In this document: positions 10,846-22,234 of the stretch, in pieces
How positions within the stretch are numbered: the stretch's first letter is position 1
Layout of the letters: each line of letters begins with the position of its first letter
NCBI GenBank assembly: GCA_036937835.1
Contig: CM072863.1
Location: forward strand, 26,641,046-26,705,045
Reading direction: 5' to 3'
Length of the DNA: 64,000 bases
DNA from: Pampus argenteus
Lineage: Eukaryota > Chordata > Actinopteri > Scombriformes > Stromateidae
Made by a program: the position numbers and the translations under genes
Notes under the pieces: generated by a model
Told to the model about the DNA's origin: nothing
What the model saw: the letters and a program-made list of their open reading frames with translations, nothing else
Databases searched by the model: none

Positions 10846-11814
10846 AAGTGTACCTGCTTCATTTATTGCCTGTGTTTGAACACATATTATAATGTTTGCT
10901 TTACTTCATTTTAGTTTTATTGTTCAGGATCATTCCTGTAAACTTGCCCTTAAGGAAGCATCAAAGTATTGCTAAAGCACATCTGAGAAGTAGTTTTGCT
11001 AGGAGAAACGCTACAAATGTCTGTGGTAAATTACTAAGGGGAGCACTTTGTATATTGTTTAAGGAACACTTTTCCAACAAGCCCACATAGTGTTGGCTAT
11101 CAACCATTATAACCGCAAATAATGTTGTCTGTCCCATTACAGCATCAGGGAAGGCCTATGTTAAGTTTGTATTTAGCTCGGAAAGTGGAAACTAGTTAAC
11201 CTCTCTTGCTAACGTTGGAACGAGATGTTTCATTCATGTTACTTAAATACCTGCTGAATCAAACTATCAAACCTATGAATCTATACATTAAGCTCTTTGC
11301 AATATTTATACTTTTTTCAGATTCCCAGGTATTTCCACCTGGGTTTCTTAAAAACACAAAGTGAAATATTCACTAGAGCTGAACAATTTAGAAAAAAATA
11401 TTTAATTGCAATTATTTTGACTGGTATTGTATATTTGATATGATTTGCAATATTAGGGGGAATGAAAATTATTTACACCATTATTCTTGTTTTCATTGAA
11501 TAATATATTAAAATGATTAAGGAGATTTGTAAACAACAATGTTTTCTTAAGTCTGTAGAATAATAGGCCAGGACTATATTTCATTTAAAATGTTCGTTCG
11601 TTCGCTTTCTTCCGTTTTCTTCCGTTTTCTTCCGTTTTCTTCCGTTCATTTAAAATGGTATCTTGATTTTCATTTTGCCTTTAACAAATATTGTGCATCC
11701 TGTTTTAAAAATTGTTGTCAGCCCAAGTATTCACTGGCTTTAATGTGTGGGTAGTTAACTCCGGGTACGCCCTCTCCAGCACCACCAGCAAACAGACACA
11801 CACAAACGACAGAC
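10846..11814. other. No gene seen; short TCTTCCGTTT minisatellite
   Basis: AT-rich sequence. At 11608-11646 the 10-bp unit TCTTCCGTTT repeats about four times. Otherwise nothing recognisable up to the start of the 178-bp satellite. Confidence 0.5.
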
Positions 11815-12602
11815 ATATATTGTAACATTTGTAAAAATAGCTTTCTCTCGGCAAGAGGAGGCCAGAAATAACAAATACAGTGTAACTTAAACAAAGAGCA
11901 ATATTTTCAATCAAAACCATGTTTGCCATCAATAAGTAACTGATTTCTAATGATTAGGAGCAAAAAATTCAATTCTGCAAGCTTCTTACAGATTATATAG
12001 TAACATTTGTAAAAATAGCTTTCTCTCGGTGAGAGATGGCCAGGATTGACAATTACAGTTTTTCTTAAACAAAGAGCAATATTTTCAATCAAAACAATGT
12101 TTGCCATCAATAAGTAACTGATTTCTAATGATTAGGAGCAAAAAACTCACTTCTGCGAGCTTTTTACAGCTTATATTGTAACATTTGTAAAAATAGCTTT
12201 CTCTCGGCGAGAGGAAGCCAGAAATAACAACTACAGTTTTTCCTAAACAAAGAGCAATATTTTTATTCAAAACCATGTTTGCAATCAATAAGTAAACGAT
12301 TTCTAATGATTAGGAGCGAAAAATTAACTTCTGCAAGCTTCTTAGAGCTTATATTGTAACATTTGTAAAAAATAGGTGTCTCATGGCGATAGACAGCCAG
12401 AAATAGCAACTACAGTGTATCTTAAACAAAGAGCAATATTTTCAATCAAAACAATGTTTGCCATGAATAAGTAACTGATTTCTAATGATTAGGAGCAACA
12501 ATTCACTTCTGCAAGCTTATTACAACTTATATTGTAACATTTGTAAAAATAGCTTTCTCTTGAGAAAGCCTCGAGAGAAGGCCAGAAATAACAACTACAG
12601 TG
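11815..12602 (-). repeat. ~178-bp satellite, left arm (about 4.5 copies)
   Basis: The phrase 'attgtaacatttgtaaaaatagc', a hairpin-like CTCTCGGCGAGAG, 'aaacaaagagcaatattttc' and 'gccatcaataagtaactgatt' recur every ~178 bp (11.8, 12.0, 12.2, 12.35 and 12.53 kb). It is the same family and orientation as 29449-31898, so the two stretches were one array before the retrovirus inserted. The ~67-codon frames seen in each unit are a by-product of the repeat. Confidence 0.9.
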
Positions 12603-13500
12603 TGTTGTGGAGAAATTGCTGAAGTCAAAGGTCAATGGTGAGGTCAGGAGGGAAGAAAGTGTTTCAGGACCCTCTGATGCTGTATTATTTATTGACGCTT
12701 GGCCAAGGAGAAATAGAGACACTCTCAAAGTACACCTGAAGTGCTTGAGTCAGTCTCGCATTCTAACGAACTCGTGATGGTGGATACATTTTAAACCCAA
12801 AGATCACACCCAAAAACTATACTCCCCAGAATTAATCAAAGAGAATGTCTTTGACCCTTGGAGGTGTTATTGTCAGCATATTTCCAGTCTGGGGACACAG
12901 ATGTCCGCTTACGCAGATTGGAACAGCAACAGCAAGCTATCTATTATGACTAGGAAGCCAGCAACAGGCCTCTTTGTCCCTGGCCACCACATTGTCGAGA
13001 TATGATGGCACCCAAGTCAAAGACAAACAATTAATACTGCCGAGGACCACAAGGCTCATAGAGAATTCCATAACAATCCCCTTGGGATTGACACAAACAT
13101 TATAAAACATTTGTAATCACACAGAATTATTCAAATGGTCATCCATAAAAATCATCTTTCAAACAAAGCAATCGGTTTAGATTAATTCATACAATCAGTA
13201 AGAAACTTTAAGAACCCCTCTTATGTACCCCGTCATCCCATTCCCATGATGTGTGAGTTCCACCTTCAGGTCAACAAGGGCCTTTAAGATAGCGAAGATC
13301 CCCTACAACACAAAGATGTTAAAGAAGGTCATCAGGGAGGTCACAGATCATGTGCAAATATGCCACTGGGAGAGGAGAAAGATCAAATTTATTATTTCAC
13401 CTAGTAGATAAAACCCTAGCAATTAGAGAAGGGGTTCCATAAAACAATTGATTTAACATTTTTAGAGCAAATTTCTTCTCTCTTTGAAATCAATCACAAC
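12603..13500 (-). repeat. Candidate 3' LTR of the retrovirus (inner border uncertain)
   Basis: The + strand starts TGTTGTGGAGAAATTG immediately after satellite, so on the minus strand the block ends in ...CAACA as an LTR should. It contains no coding sequence and follows env. I could not fix the inner edge (somewhere between ~13.1 and 13.5 kb), and there is no second LTR in the window to compare with. Confidence 0.5.
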
Positions 13501-13794
13501 AATCATCGTTGAAATCAAGACACTGCAAAATCTTCGACCCATGTACTTTATGTACAGTAGATGGTCACCAACCATGGAGAGGTTACCAGCACATACGATG
13601 CATGGTGGCATGGAATCCATTTCCGTAGAACTTTCCCATGAACATTTGATATCCATCAGTTGCATTTCATCATAATCAAATTGTAACTTTGAACTTTTAA
13701 GCATGTATTACATTACTGTGAAAACCATCATTGAAAATAGATTTTAAAACTGATTCATAAAATAGCAATTTCTAAATGATTAAAATCACATCTC

Positions 13795-15400
13795 TTAGAA
13801 TACTAAACAACCAGTAAAGCCAGAATCATCACATAAAGTTAACCTAAAATGGAACACAGAGATAACAGAAAACATAGACACCATCCATTTACAGACCATA
13901 AGTCTCCTCTTCATCATTTTCACCAAGAGAAAGATCATCAAGGTCAAAGCCTCGAATCCCTTCCCCAAAACCTTCAAAATGATAATACCCCTTACCAACT
14001 GGATGGAAACCTCTGGGCGTATACACACCTGGGGTGCTTGGACCACTGACCTTGTTGTCTTCTTCACCATTAGTTTAATCAATGAGATCATACAAGTGCA
14101 GAGGAAAAGAATAAGGAGTCCACCGACAAATAGAGTAATCAAAAATTTAACTAACCCTGATCCCCATGACCCCAAGGTACCAGAAAAATCCCCAAAGTTA
14201 AACCCATGTTTATCATGTAACTATTTGATACCTTGAGCTGTGTCATGCGCCATATCCATGACCTCAGCAGTCGCGTCGGAGATGTAGGAGCAACATTCAG
14301 TACCTATAACTTTACAAGTTCCTCCCTGTGCTGCCAACAGAAGATCAAGTGCCATACGATTCTGTAAAGCTACAGTTTTAACTTCCTGCAGCTCCCTATG
14401 TTCAGCTAACATGGCTCTGCTGGAGGCATTGAGATGATTCTCCAGGACTTTAGACAGAGATTCAAGCTCCTGTTGAGTTATATACATACCATACCAAGGC
14501 AAGAGGAAGCTGGCTATCTTTTGAGATGTTGAGATTTCTCTTTTATATTTATGTAGAGGCGGGTATAATGAAGCAATCTCAGCAGATTTTACTTCCCTGA
14601 TCAAGGGAATTAGGTATGCTAAATAGCAGACGCCATGAAACAACTCATAGGGCATGCAGCAATAAGCTTTATCTCCACAGACTAGATACACTCTCTCAGG
14701 TAACGACGACTGCTTCAGAGTGACATTTACTACTGTATTACAACTGCTTTGTCCTAAATTATCAGGTCCGTCTCTTACTCCCTGAAAACACAAGGAAACA
14801 TTTTGCAGTTCATGGGTGAACACCGGAGGCACATAAATTGAGCAATCACGTTGTGGAGTTTGCTCCGTCTGTTGTGGCACTGAGCAGTTACGCTTCTGTA
14901 TCTGAACTGACTCTATGGACCTAGCACCGGACCACGGCTGCACAGAAACTAGGGCCTCCACCATTAAAGATGCAATATATGGTTGGGGAACACACACCTG
15001 ATCTCCAAGAGGTTTTGAACAGTTTTTTTGGGCCAAAACTATTTGAACTCTATATTCAAAACCTAATTTCACATACATCTGTATATGAATAATGCGAATT
15101 AGTGTAGTATAATTGAAACCGCTCGGTAGGTACTGTTCATTAACTGTTTTAGCAACATATAAGGCAATTTCAGCATTACGTGAATACTTTGCAGAATACA
15201 GGGTATGAAGGAGTATAGCACTCATCTGCTTCATCTTCAAATCTCATGGCCAAATTATTCTAATTGAACATTTCATAATCCGCTCTAGTGAATGGAATTG
15301 GATGAGACATTGGTGAGTGTATGGACGAAGGCATATTTTGACATAGCCAACAGTTACTGAGATTACGATCGCAAGCATAATCAACCATTAGACTGAGGGC
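13795..15400 (-). pseudogene. env: Retroviral env remnant: SU C-terminal half and TM
   Basis: Minus strand. Near 15340 lies a CWLC box (the SU disulfide-isomerase motif of gamma-type Env). After a frame break at about 15250, an open stretch 15240-14224 has many N-glycosylation sites, an immunosuppressive-like segment (LQNRMALDLLLAAQGG) and the CX6CC motif (CKVIGTECC). These identify a gamma-type envelope with covalently linked SU/TM. An in-frame TAG at 14221-14223 cuts it just before the membrane anchor. The same frame then resumes with a hydrophobic segment (FLITLFVGGLLILFLCTC) and a cytoplasmic tail to 13795. The N-terminal half lies at 22235-22833, displaced by LINE insertions. Non-functional as read. 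Confidence 0.8.
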
Positions 15401-15410
15401 GAATTACTCA

Positions 15411-15646
15411 ACTCAACTCAACTCAACTCAACTTTATTGTCATTTTCTCATATGTACACATACAAGAAAACGAGATACCGTTTGCTCAGTGTCCACAGTG
15501 TCGCAGACATACAACAACAAATGACATTTAACAACGCAACAATCTAACTATGAGTAAAAAAAAATAAAAAGCAGATTATAACAGAATAAATATGTAAAGT
15601 GTATGAAATGTAAGTAAACTGGTGTTGGTACACTAGTGCGAAAGTG
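15411..15646 (-). mobile_element. Rex1-like LINE 3' UTR with (ACTCA)n tail, probably of the 19.2-22.2 kb element
   Basis: Tandem ACTCA at 15411-15440 is followed by 'actttattgtcatt', the 3'-UTR phrase that also follows the tail of the next element at 15673. In minus orientation the pentamer run is the terminal microsatellite of a Rex1-like LINE. The coding part of this copy is not adjacent. It is best explained as the 3' end of the 19202-22225 element, split off by insertion of the second LINE. Confidence 0.6.
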
Positions 15647-18600
15647 AGATGATGAGATGAGATGAGATGAGATTCAACTTTATTGTCATTGTGCAGAGTA
15701 CGAGTACAGAGACAACGAAATGCAGTTAGCATCCATCCAGAAGTGCAAAAACAGCAGAAAGTGCAGAGTATGTGCAAATGAACAATATAAATATAAATAG
15801 TGGTATGAAGAGCAGGTATGGGAAGTACACTAGATGAGTGAGTGCAATGTGTCAGTGAAACAGTAAGAAAAATACACTATAGCGATAAGTACACTAGATG
15901 AGTATGATTACACTATTTACAAATGAATATACTATGTCAGTATTTTACACTATATTTACATTGGGTAAGTTAAAGCAGAATGAATACACTAATAAATAGA
16001 AAACACTTTAAGAGTGTACTATAGAGAGGTAGGATATGGAAATGAATGTACATTATAGACAGAATAAATAGTTGTATAAATAGGGGTGGGGTGAGTCCTG
16101 CTATCACCGTGGTTTAGAGTTCAACAGTGTGATAGCAGCAGGGAAGAAGCTGTTCCTGAACCTGCTGGTCCGGGAACGGAGAGACCTGAAGCGTCTGCCG
16201 GAGGGAAGGGGGGTAAACAGTCTGTGGTTGGGGTGGGAAGTGTCTTTGGTGATGCAGTGAGCCTTCCGCAGGCGTCGCTTGCACTGTATAGTGTCTATGG
16301 TGGGGAGTGAGGAACCGGTGATGCGTTGGGCAGTTTTCACCACCCTCTGCAGTGATTTCCGGTCCGCGACAGAGCAGTTACCATACCACACTGTGATGCA
16401 GTTGGTGAGGATGCTCTCGATAGTGCAGCGGTAGAAGTTCACCAGGATCTGGGAAGACAGGTTGATCTTCTTCAGTCTCCTCAGGAAAAACAGACGCTGG
16501 TGAGCCTTCTTGACCAGAGTGGAAGTGTTGAGGGTCCAAGTAAGATCCTCAGAGATGTGGACACCCAGGAATTTAAAACTGGAGACACGCTCCACCTCTG
16601 TCCCGTTGATGCAGACTGGAGTGTGCGTGTCAGGTTTAGTCTTCCTGTAGTCCATGATGATCTCTTTGGTCTTCTTGGTGTTGAGTGTCAGGTTGTTGTC
16701 GGCACACCACGCCGCTAGGTGCTGGACCTCCTCCCTGTAGTCCGCCTCGTCGTTGTTGCGGATGAGGCCTATCACCGTTGTGTCGTCTGCAAACTTGATG
16801 ATGGAGTTAGAGCCATGTACAGGTGTGCAGTCGAAGGTGAAGAGGGAGTAGAGGAGGGGGCTCAGCACACAGCCCTGTGGAACGCCAGTGCTCAGAGTGA
16901 GGGTAGAGGAGATGTGGCCGTCTAGTTTAACAGACTGGGGTCTGTTGGTCAGAAAGTCTAGTATCCAGTTGCACAGGGAGGTGTTGATTCCCAGGTCGCA
17001 GAGCTTGGACACCAGTTTGGAGGGGATGATTGTGTTGAATGCTGAACTAAAGTCAATGAACAGCATTCTAACGTAGGAGTTGTTATTGTCCAGGTGGGAA
17101 AGGGCGAGATGTAGAGCCGTGGAAATGGCATCCTCCGTGCTCCTGTTCTGACGGTAAGCGAATTGGAGGGGGTCCAGTGTGGGGGGGAGGCAAGATTTGA
17201 GCTGGGCCAGGACCAGCCGCTCGAAGCACTTCATGATGATGGGGGTAAGTGCAACAGGGCGGTAGTCGTTGAGGCTCGCTGCTGTGGAGTGTTTAGGCAC
17301 CGGCACGATGGAGGTGGTCTTAAAACACGAGGGGACAGCTGCTTGGGCTAGAGACATGTTAAAGATGTTGGTCATGACTCCGGTCAGCTGTCCAGCACAG
17401 GCCCTGAGCACACGTCCTGGTATGCCATCGGGACCTGCAGCTTTTCGTGCATTAATCCGGCTTAGTGCAGCACACACATCAGTGGGGGAGAGTATGAGGG
17501 GCTGGTGGTCCGCAGGGAGCACAGCCTTGATGGCAACCTCCTGGTTGTCCCTGTCGAATCGAGCATAGAAGCTGTTGAGCTCTTCAGGGAGGGAGGCGTC
17601 ACTGGTAGGGGGGCTGGAGTTGCTGGATTTGTAGTCTGTGATAGCCTGAATGCCTTGCCACATGCGTCGGGGGTCGGAGTTGCACTTAAAGTGCTCCTCG
17701 ATCCTCAGCTTGTAGTCGTGCTTGGCCTTCTTGATGCCCCTCTTCAGGTCAGCCCTGGATGAACTGTAGGCCTGTGCGTCACCTGATCTGAAAGCGGTGT
17801 CGCGTGCCTTCAGCAGAAGGCGGACCTCTTTATTCATCCACGGCTTCTGATTCGGGAATGTCGTGATCTGTTTGAAGGTGGTGATGCTGTTGATGGTGGA
17901 GTTGATAAAGTCCATTACTGAGGAGGCGTATGAGTTGATGTCTGTATGGGAGTCATAGGTAGCCTGAGTGGCAAACTCACTCCAGTCAGTGTTTTCAAAC
18001 TGGTGTTGGAGCAGAGAGTCAGCGTCCACAGGCCAAACTTTGACTGTCCTCACTGTGGGTTTGATGCGTTTGATGAGGGGGGTGTACTTGGGAAACAGGA
18101 ACAATGAGAGGTGGTCAGACTGTCCAAGATGGGGGAGGGGGACTGCTTTGTAGGCATCGGGCATGTTGGTGTAAACATGATCCAAAGTCTTGTTACCTCT
18201 TGTGGGGCAGGAGACATGTTGGTGAAATTTGGGGAGTACTGTCTTTAAGTTGGAGTGATTGAAATCACCCGCAATGATAAAGGCAGCCTCTGGGTGTTTT
18301 GTTTGTTGTTTGCTAATGGCTGTATGAAGGTCCTTCATAGCTAGCTTTGCATTAGCATCAGGGGGGATGTAGGCTGCAGTAACAACAGTGGATGTAAACT
18401 CTCTGGGCAGATAGAACGGTCTACACTTAACCATGATGTATTCCAGGTTAGCGGAGCAATGACTCTCGGTGATAGTAGTGTCCGTACACCATGCTTTGTT
18501 CACATAAATGCACAAACCTCCACCTCTGGTCTTACCGGAGTCATCTGTCGATCTGTCTGCCCGGAAAGTCTGCCGCCCGGGAAGCTGAATAGCGCTGTCC

Positions 18601-19089
18601 GGAACGCCGCTGTTGAGCCATGTTTCTGTAAAAATCATGACGTTGCAGTCCATAATCTGTTTGTTAGTGGTGATCCGCAGTCGTAACTCATCCATTTTAT
18701 TCACCAGGGACCGAACATTGGCGAGGAAGATGCTTGGTAGAGAGAGCCGGTAAGGGGTTAGCTTTAGCTTAGCCTTTAGCCCTCCGCGAGTCCCTCGCCT
18801 TTGTTTACGATCCCGACGCCGCCTACGAGCCCTTCCGGTCGGCAGGGCTGAGTCGGTGGGATCCGCTGTTCTTTCGATCTCTGGGATGAGCCGTAGATCG
18901 CCGAAAAAGTTGCCAAGAAAGTTTGTTCTTAAGTCCAAAAGTTCCTGGCGGCTGTATGAAGTGTTTGCAAGACTGTTCTGAGTGAGCAGACTTGCAATAA
19001 CTAGGCAAATCACTGTTAATTTGCAAAAACTGGAGAGACGCTGAGCCTCGCGTTGTGCACGCGCCGCCATCTTGGTCTGTAATGTAATG
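15647..19089 (-). mobile_element. Rex1/Babar-like LINE, complete coding copy (inner, younger)
   Basis: It spans a (AGATG)n tail at 15647-15672, a 3' UTR starting 'caactttattgtcatt', the ORF, and a short 5' UTR ending before 19090. The 7-bp string GAAAGTG flanks it at 15640-15646 and 19090-19096, a candidate target duplication. The microsatellite tail and RT type fit the CR1/Rex1 group. Confidence 0.7.
16104..19070 (-). CDS. Endonuclease-reverse transcriptase of Rex1-like LINE (inner copy)
   Basis: An uninterrupted minus-strand ORF (1007 codons from the first Met at 19127). I prefer the Met at 19070 because MAAR matches the start of the neighbouring copy. The N-terminal third is basic and low complexity. 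An APE-type endonuclease follows at about residues 110-350 (ANVRSLVNKMDELR, FTETWL, GDFNHSNLKT, TLDHVYT, QSDHLSLF). Reverse transcriptase lies at about 560-830 (DYRPVALTPIIMKCFERL, RSTEDAI, IDFSSAFNTIIP, GVPQGCVLSPLLYSLF, KFADDTTV), then a C-terminal domain ending LPSGRRFRSLRSRTSRFRNS. FSSAFNT and QRLFFLR are typical of Rex1. It cuts target DNA and copies its RNA at the nick. No lesion is visible, so the copy may be recent and possibly active. Confidence 0.85.
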   Translation of the reverse strand: MAARAQREAQRLSSFCKLTVICLVIASLLTQNSLANTSYSRQELLDLRTNFLGNFFGDLRLIPEIERTADPTDSALPTGRARRRRRDRKQRRGTRGGLKAKLKLTPYRLSLPSIFLANVRSLVNKMDELRLRITTNKQIMDCNVMIFTETWLNSGVPDSAIQLPGRQTFRADRSTDDSGKTRGGGLCIYVNKAWCTDTTITESHCSANLEYIMVKCRPFYLPREFTSTVVTAAYIPPDANAKLAMKDLHTAISKQQTKHPEAAFIIAGDFNHSNLKTVLPKFHQHVSCPTRGNKTLDHVYTNMPDAYKAVPLPHLGQSDHLSLFLFPKYTPLIKRIKPTVRTVKVWPVDADSLLQHQFENTDWSEFATQATYDSHTDINSYASSVMDFINSTINSITTFKQITTFPNQKPWMNKEVRLLLKARDTAFRSGDAQAYSSSRADLKRGIKKAKHDYKLRIEEHFKCNSDPRRMWQGIQAITDYKSSNSSPPTSDASLPEELNSFYARFDRDNQEVAIKAVLPADHQPLILSPTDVCAALSRINARKAAGPDGIPGRVLRACAGQLTGVMTNIFNMSLAQAAVPSCFKTTSIVPVPKHSTAASLNDYRPVALTPIIMKCFERLVLAQLKSCLPPTLDPLQFAYRQNRSTEDAISTALHLALSHLDNNNSYVRMLFIDFSSAFNTIIPSKLVSKLCDLGINTSLCNWILDFLTNRPQSVKLDGHISSTLTLSTGVPQGCVLSPLLYSLFTFDCTPVHGSNSIIKFADDTTVIGLIRNNDEADYREEVQHLAAWCADNNLTLNTKKTKEIIMDYRKTKPDTHTPVCINGTEVERVSSFKFLGVHISEDLTWTLNTSTLVKKAHQRLFFLRRLKKINLSSQILVNFYRCTIESILTNCITVWYGNCSVADRKSLQRVVKTAQRITGSSLPTIDTIQCKRRLRKAHCITKDTSHPNHRLFTPLPSGRRFRSLRSRTSRFRNSFFPAAITLLNSKPR

Positions 19090-19201
19090 GAAAGTGCAGA
19101 ATAGTTATAATTAAATAATGTAAACAATGTACTATAAGTGTCTTTTTAAAGTGTCTTTGTGCTTGTTGATTGTCCAATTGTGTCGGGGGTGGGGGGTGGA
19201 G

Positions 19202-22200
19202 TTAAAGTCCAGGTCCAGGGGGGGTGGGGGGTAGGGAGGGGAGAGAGTTCAGCATCCTAACAGCCTGGGGGAAAAAGCTGTTTTTGAGTCTGTTGGTGCC
19301 AGACCGGATGCTGCGGAACCTTCTTCCTGAAGGCAGGAGGCTGAAGAGTTTGTGGGCCGGATGGAAGGGTTCACCCACAATGCGGAGTGCTTTGCGGGTG
19401 AGGCGGGTGTTGTAGATGTCCTGCAGTGACGGGAGTGAGGCACCAATGATCCTCTCAGCAGTGTTCACGATGCGCTGCAGGGACTTGCGGTTGGCTGCAG
19501 TGCAGCTTCCAAACCACACCGTGATGCAGCTGCTGAGGATGCTCTCAATGGCGCCTCTGTAGAAGGTTAGCGTGATGGGTGTGGGGACTTTAAACTTCTT
19601 CAGTTTACGGACGAAGTAGAGGCGCTGCTGGGCTTTCTTTATTAGAGCCGTGGTGTTGCTCTTCCAGGAGAGGTCCTCAGCGATGTGTACCCCCAAGAAC
19701 TTGGTGCTGCTCACCTGCTCCACAGCAGCACCGTTGATGGTCAGTGGTTGGGGGGGCTGGGTGACGCTTCTCCTGAAGTCGACAACGATCTCTTTCGTTT
19801 TCCCCACGTTGAGGAAGAGATTGTTGTCCTGACACCACGTAGCCAGCTGGGAAACCTCCTGTCTGTAGTGGGTCTCATCGTTGTTACTGATGAGACCCAC
19901 CACTGTCGTGTCGTCCGCAAACTTGATGATGTGGTTGGAGCTGTGGTGGGGTGTGCAGTCATGGGTCAGCAGGGTGAAGAGCAGGGGGCTGAGCACACAT
20001 CCTTGGGGCGCCCCCGTGCTCAGCACAACGGTGTCGGATGTGTTGCTGCCGACCCGAACACGCTGCGGTCTGGCTGTGAGGAAGTCCAGCAGCCAGTTGC
20101 AGAGGGAGGGGCTGAGGCCCAGGTCTGTCAGCTTGCAGACCAGCTGCTGGGGGATAATGGTGTTGAATGCTGAGCTGAAGTCGATGAACAGCATTCTCAC
20201 ATATGAGTCTTTATTGTCAAGGTGGGTGAGGGCTGGATGGAGAGCCGACGAGATGGCATCCTCCGTGGACCGATTGGCTCTGTAGGCAAACTGGAACGGG
20301 TCCAGGGAGGGCGGGAGGACGGTTTTGATCTGCTTCAGGACTAGCCTCTCGAAGCACTTCATGATGGTCGAGGTCAGTGCGACGGGTCGGTAATCCTTGA
20401 AGCAGGTGGGGGAAGACTTCTTCGGCACAGGTATGATGGTGGCTACCTTGAAGCACGCCGGAACAACAGCTTGGCTCAGGGAGATGTTAAAGATGTCTGT
20501 GAGGACATCTGTGAGCTCCACCGCACAGTCCTTCAGCACACGGCCAGGAATGTTGTCAGGTCCAGCAGCTTTTCGGATGTTAATCCTCGACAGTGTGCTC
20601 CTCACACTGGCTGGAGAGAGACAGACAGCTTGGTCGTGGGGGGGGGGTGTTGTTTTTTGTGGCGGTGTGCTGTTGGGTGCTTCAAACCTTGCGAAGAAGC
20701 TATTTAGGTTATTCAGCAGGGTGATGTCATCAGCGCAGGTCTGTGGTGGGGGTTTATAGTCCGTGATGGTCCTAATCCCCTGCCACAGGCTTCTTGTATC
20801 TCTGCTGTCACTGAAGTGAGCTGAGACCCTGCTGGTGTACTGGCGCTTGGCTTTCCGGATGCCAGCGGACAGGTTGGCTCTGGCCGCTCTGAGGCCAGCT
20901 GGATTCCCGGCTCTGAAGACGATGTTGCGGGCCTTCAGCAGCTTGTGGACCTCCCCTGTCAGCCATGGCTTCTGGTTTGCCCGGATGTTAATGAATTTTG
21001 TGTGGGTTACATCATCAATGCATTTGCTGATGTAACTTGCAACCGTGTCAGCATATTCCTGGATGTCTGTGTGAAAATTGTATGTGGCTGCCTGCTTGAA
21101 CATATCCCAGTCTGTGGTTTCAAAGCAGTCCTGGAGTGCAGCCGTGCTGTCCTCTGGCCACACACGTACCTGTTTGGAAACAGGTTTGTCCGCTTTCACC
21201 CGTGGTCTGTAGGCGGGCTTCAGCAGCACAGTGAGGTGATCAGAGAGGCCGATGTGGGGGAGGGGGGAAGCCTTGTATGCTCCTTTAATGGTGGTGTAAA
21301 CACAGTCCAGGGTGTTGTTTTCTCTTGTAGGGAAATCAACATGTTGGTGAATTTTGGGAATGAGGGTTTTAAGACTTACGTGATTAAAATCCCCCGCTAT
21401 GATGAGCAGGCCGTCTGGGTGTGCGGTCTGCTGCTCGGTGATGGCCCGGTAAAGTTCAAAGAGTGTCGACTCTCTGTCCTTGCTGTTGGAGCTGGGGGGG
21501 ATGTAAACAGCGACCAGCAGTATGGCTGTAAACTCCCTCGGAAGGTAGAAGGGTCGGCACTTAATGAACATAAACTCCACAAGCGGCGAACAGTGTTTGT
21601 GGGTGACCACCGTGTCCCGACACCAAGCATCACTGATGTAAACACAAACACCGCCGCCGCGGGTCTTCCCTCCGCTCACCGTAACTCTGTCCGCTCGGTG
21701 GCAGGTTAGCCGGTCAAGCTGAATGGCGGAGTCCGGGATGTTTTCGTGGAGCCATGTCTCCGTGAATATGTAGACACAGCAGTCCCTCACGTCTCTCCGG
21801 CTTGACCGTAGAAGTCTAATATTGTCCAGTTTATTGTCAATGGAGCGCACATTAGCCATTAGTAGGCTCGGAATAGCCGGCTTGTGGGGGCTAGCCGCTA
21901 GCCTAGCACGGATGCCCCCGCGCTTACCCCTCTTCTGTTTACGTTCACACCGCCTGCGGCGTCTCCTTCCCAGGTAAGGGGCAGCGCTCGGGAGCGAGGT
22001 CAGACGGAGAAGTCCAAGGCCGCTGAGTTCCTCGGAAAGTTTATTGTCCAGAGTGTAAGTTGTGGTTTTCTTGTCCAGCAAGAATCCACGACTGTAGACG
22101 GTTGTGTTGGGCACACGTGACGGACAAGACTGGATAGCGCTTAACGCACTAAAAACACTAAAAACACTAAAAAACGGCGACATAACGGGACAACGAGGGG

Positions 22201-22225
22201 TCGCTGCGTCTACACGCGCCGCCAT
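19202..22225 (-). CDS. Endonuclease-reverse transcriptase of Rex1-like LINE (outer copy)
   Basis: A second uninterrupted 1007-codon minus-strand ORF of the same architecture, clearly diverged from the first. Endonuclease boxes are ANVRSIDNKLDNIRLL, FTETWLHENIPDSAIQL, GDFNHVSLKT, TLDCVYT and LSDHLTVLL. RT boxes are DYRPVALTSTIMKCFERL, IDFSSAFNTIIP, GAPQGCVLSPLLFTLL (Ala where the other copy has Val) and KFADDTTVVGLI. It begins MAAR just inside 22225; the 5' UTR is short. Its 3' UTR is only about 100 bp before the younger LINE starts at 19089, and the missing 3' end is probably at 15411-15646. It lies within retroviral env. Confidence 0.85.
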   Translation of the reverse strand: MAARVDAATPRCPVMSPFFSVFSVFSALSAIQSCPSRVPNTTVYSRGFLLDKKTTTYTLDNKLSEELSGLGLLRLTSLPSAAPYLGRRRRRRCERKQKRGKRGGIRARLAASPHKPAIPSLLMANVRSIDNKLDNIRLLRSSRRDVRDCCVYIFTETWLHENIPDSAIQLDRLTCHRADRVTVSGGKTRGGGVCVYISDAWCRDTVVTHKHCSPLVEFMFIKCRPFYLPREFTAILLVAVYIPPSSNSKDRESTLFELYRAITEQQTAHPDGLLIIAGDFNHVSLKTLIPKIHQHVDFPTRENNTLDCVYTTIKGAYKASPLPHIGLSDHLTVLLKPAYRPRVKADKPVSKQVRVWPEDSTAALQDCFETTDWDMFKQAATYNFHTDIQEYADTVASYISKCIDDVTHTKFINIRANQKPWLTGEVHKLLKARNIVFRAGNPAGLRAARANLSAGIRKAKRQYTSRVSAHFSDSRDTRSLWQGIRTITDYKPPPQTCADDITLLNNLNSFFARFEAPNSTPPQKTTPPPHDQAVCLSPASVRSTLSRINIRKAAGPDNIPGRVLKDCAVELTDVLTDIFNISLSQAVVPACFKVATIIPVPKKSSPTCFKDYRPVALTSTIMKCFERLVLKQIKTVLPPSLDPFQFAYRANRSTEDAISSALHPALTHLDNKDSYVRMLFIDFSSAFNTIIPQQLVCKLTDLGLSPSLCNWLLDFLTARPQRVRVGSNTSDTVVLSTGAPQGCVLSPLLFTLLTHDCTPHHSSNHIIKFADDTTVVGLISNNDETHYRQEVSQLATWCQDNNLFLNVGKTKEIVVDFRRSVTQPPQPLTINGAAVEQVSSTKFLGVHIAEDLSWKSNTTALIKKAQQRLYFVRKLKKFKVPTPITLTFYRGAIESILSSCITVWFGSCTAANRKSLQRIVNTAERIIGASLPSLQDIYNTRLTRKALRIVGEPFHPAHKLFSLLPSGRRFRSIRSGTNRLKNSFFPQAVRMLNSLPSLPPTPPGPGL

Positions 22226-22234
22226 CTTGAACAG

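Noticed and set aside
11705..12288. Small proteins of about 67 residues repeated in the 178-bp satellite
   Set aside because: The same peptide recurs with every unit in both arrays, with random frame breaks. It is a reading of AT-rich satellite, with no start context or conservation bias.
16500..18686. Many + strand ORFs opposite the Rex1-like ORFs (also 19224-21709)
   Set aside because: They are antisense shadows of intact LINE reading frames; the minus frames hold all diagnostic EN and RT motifs.
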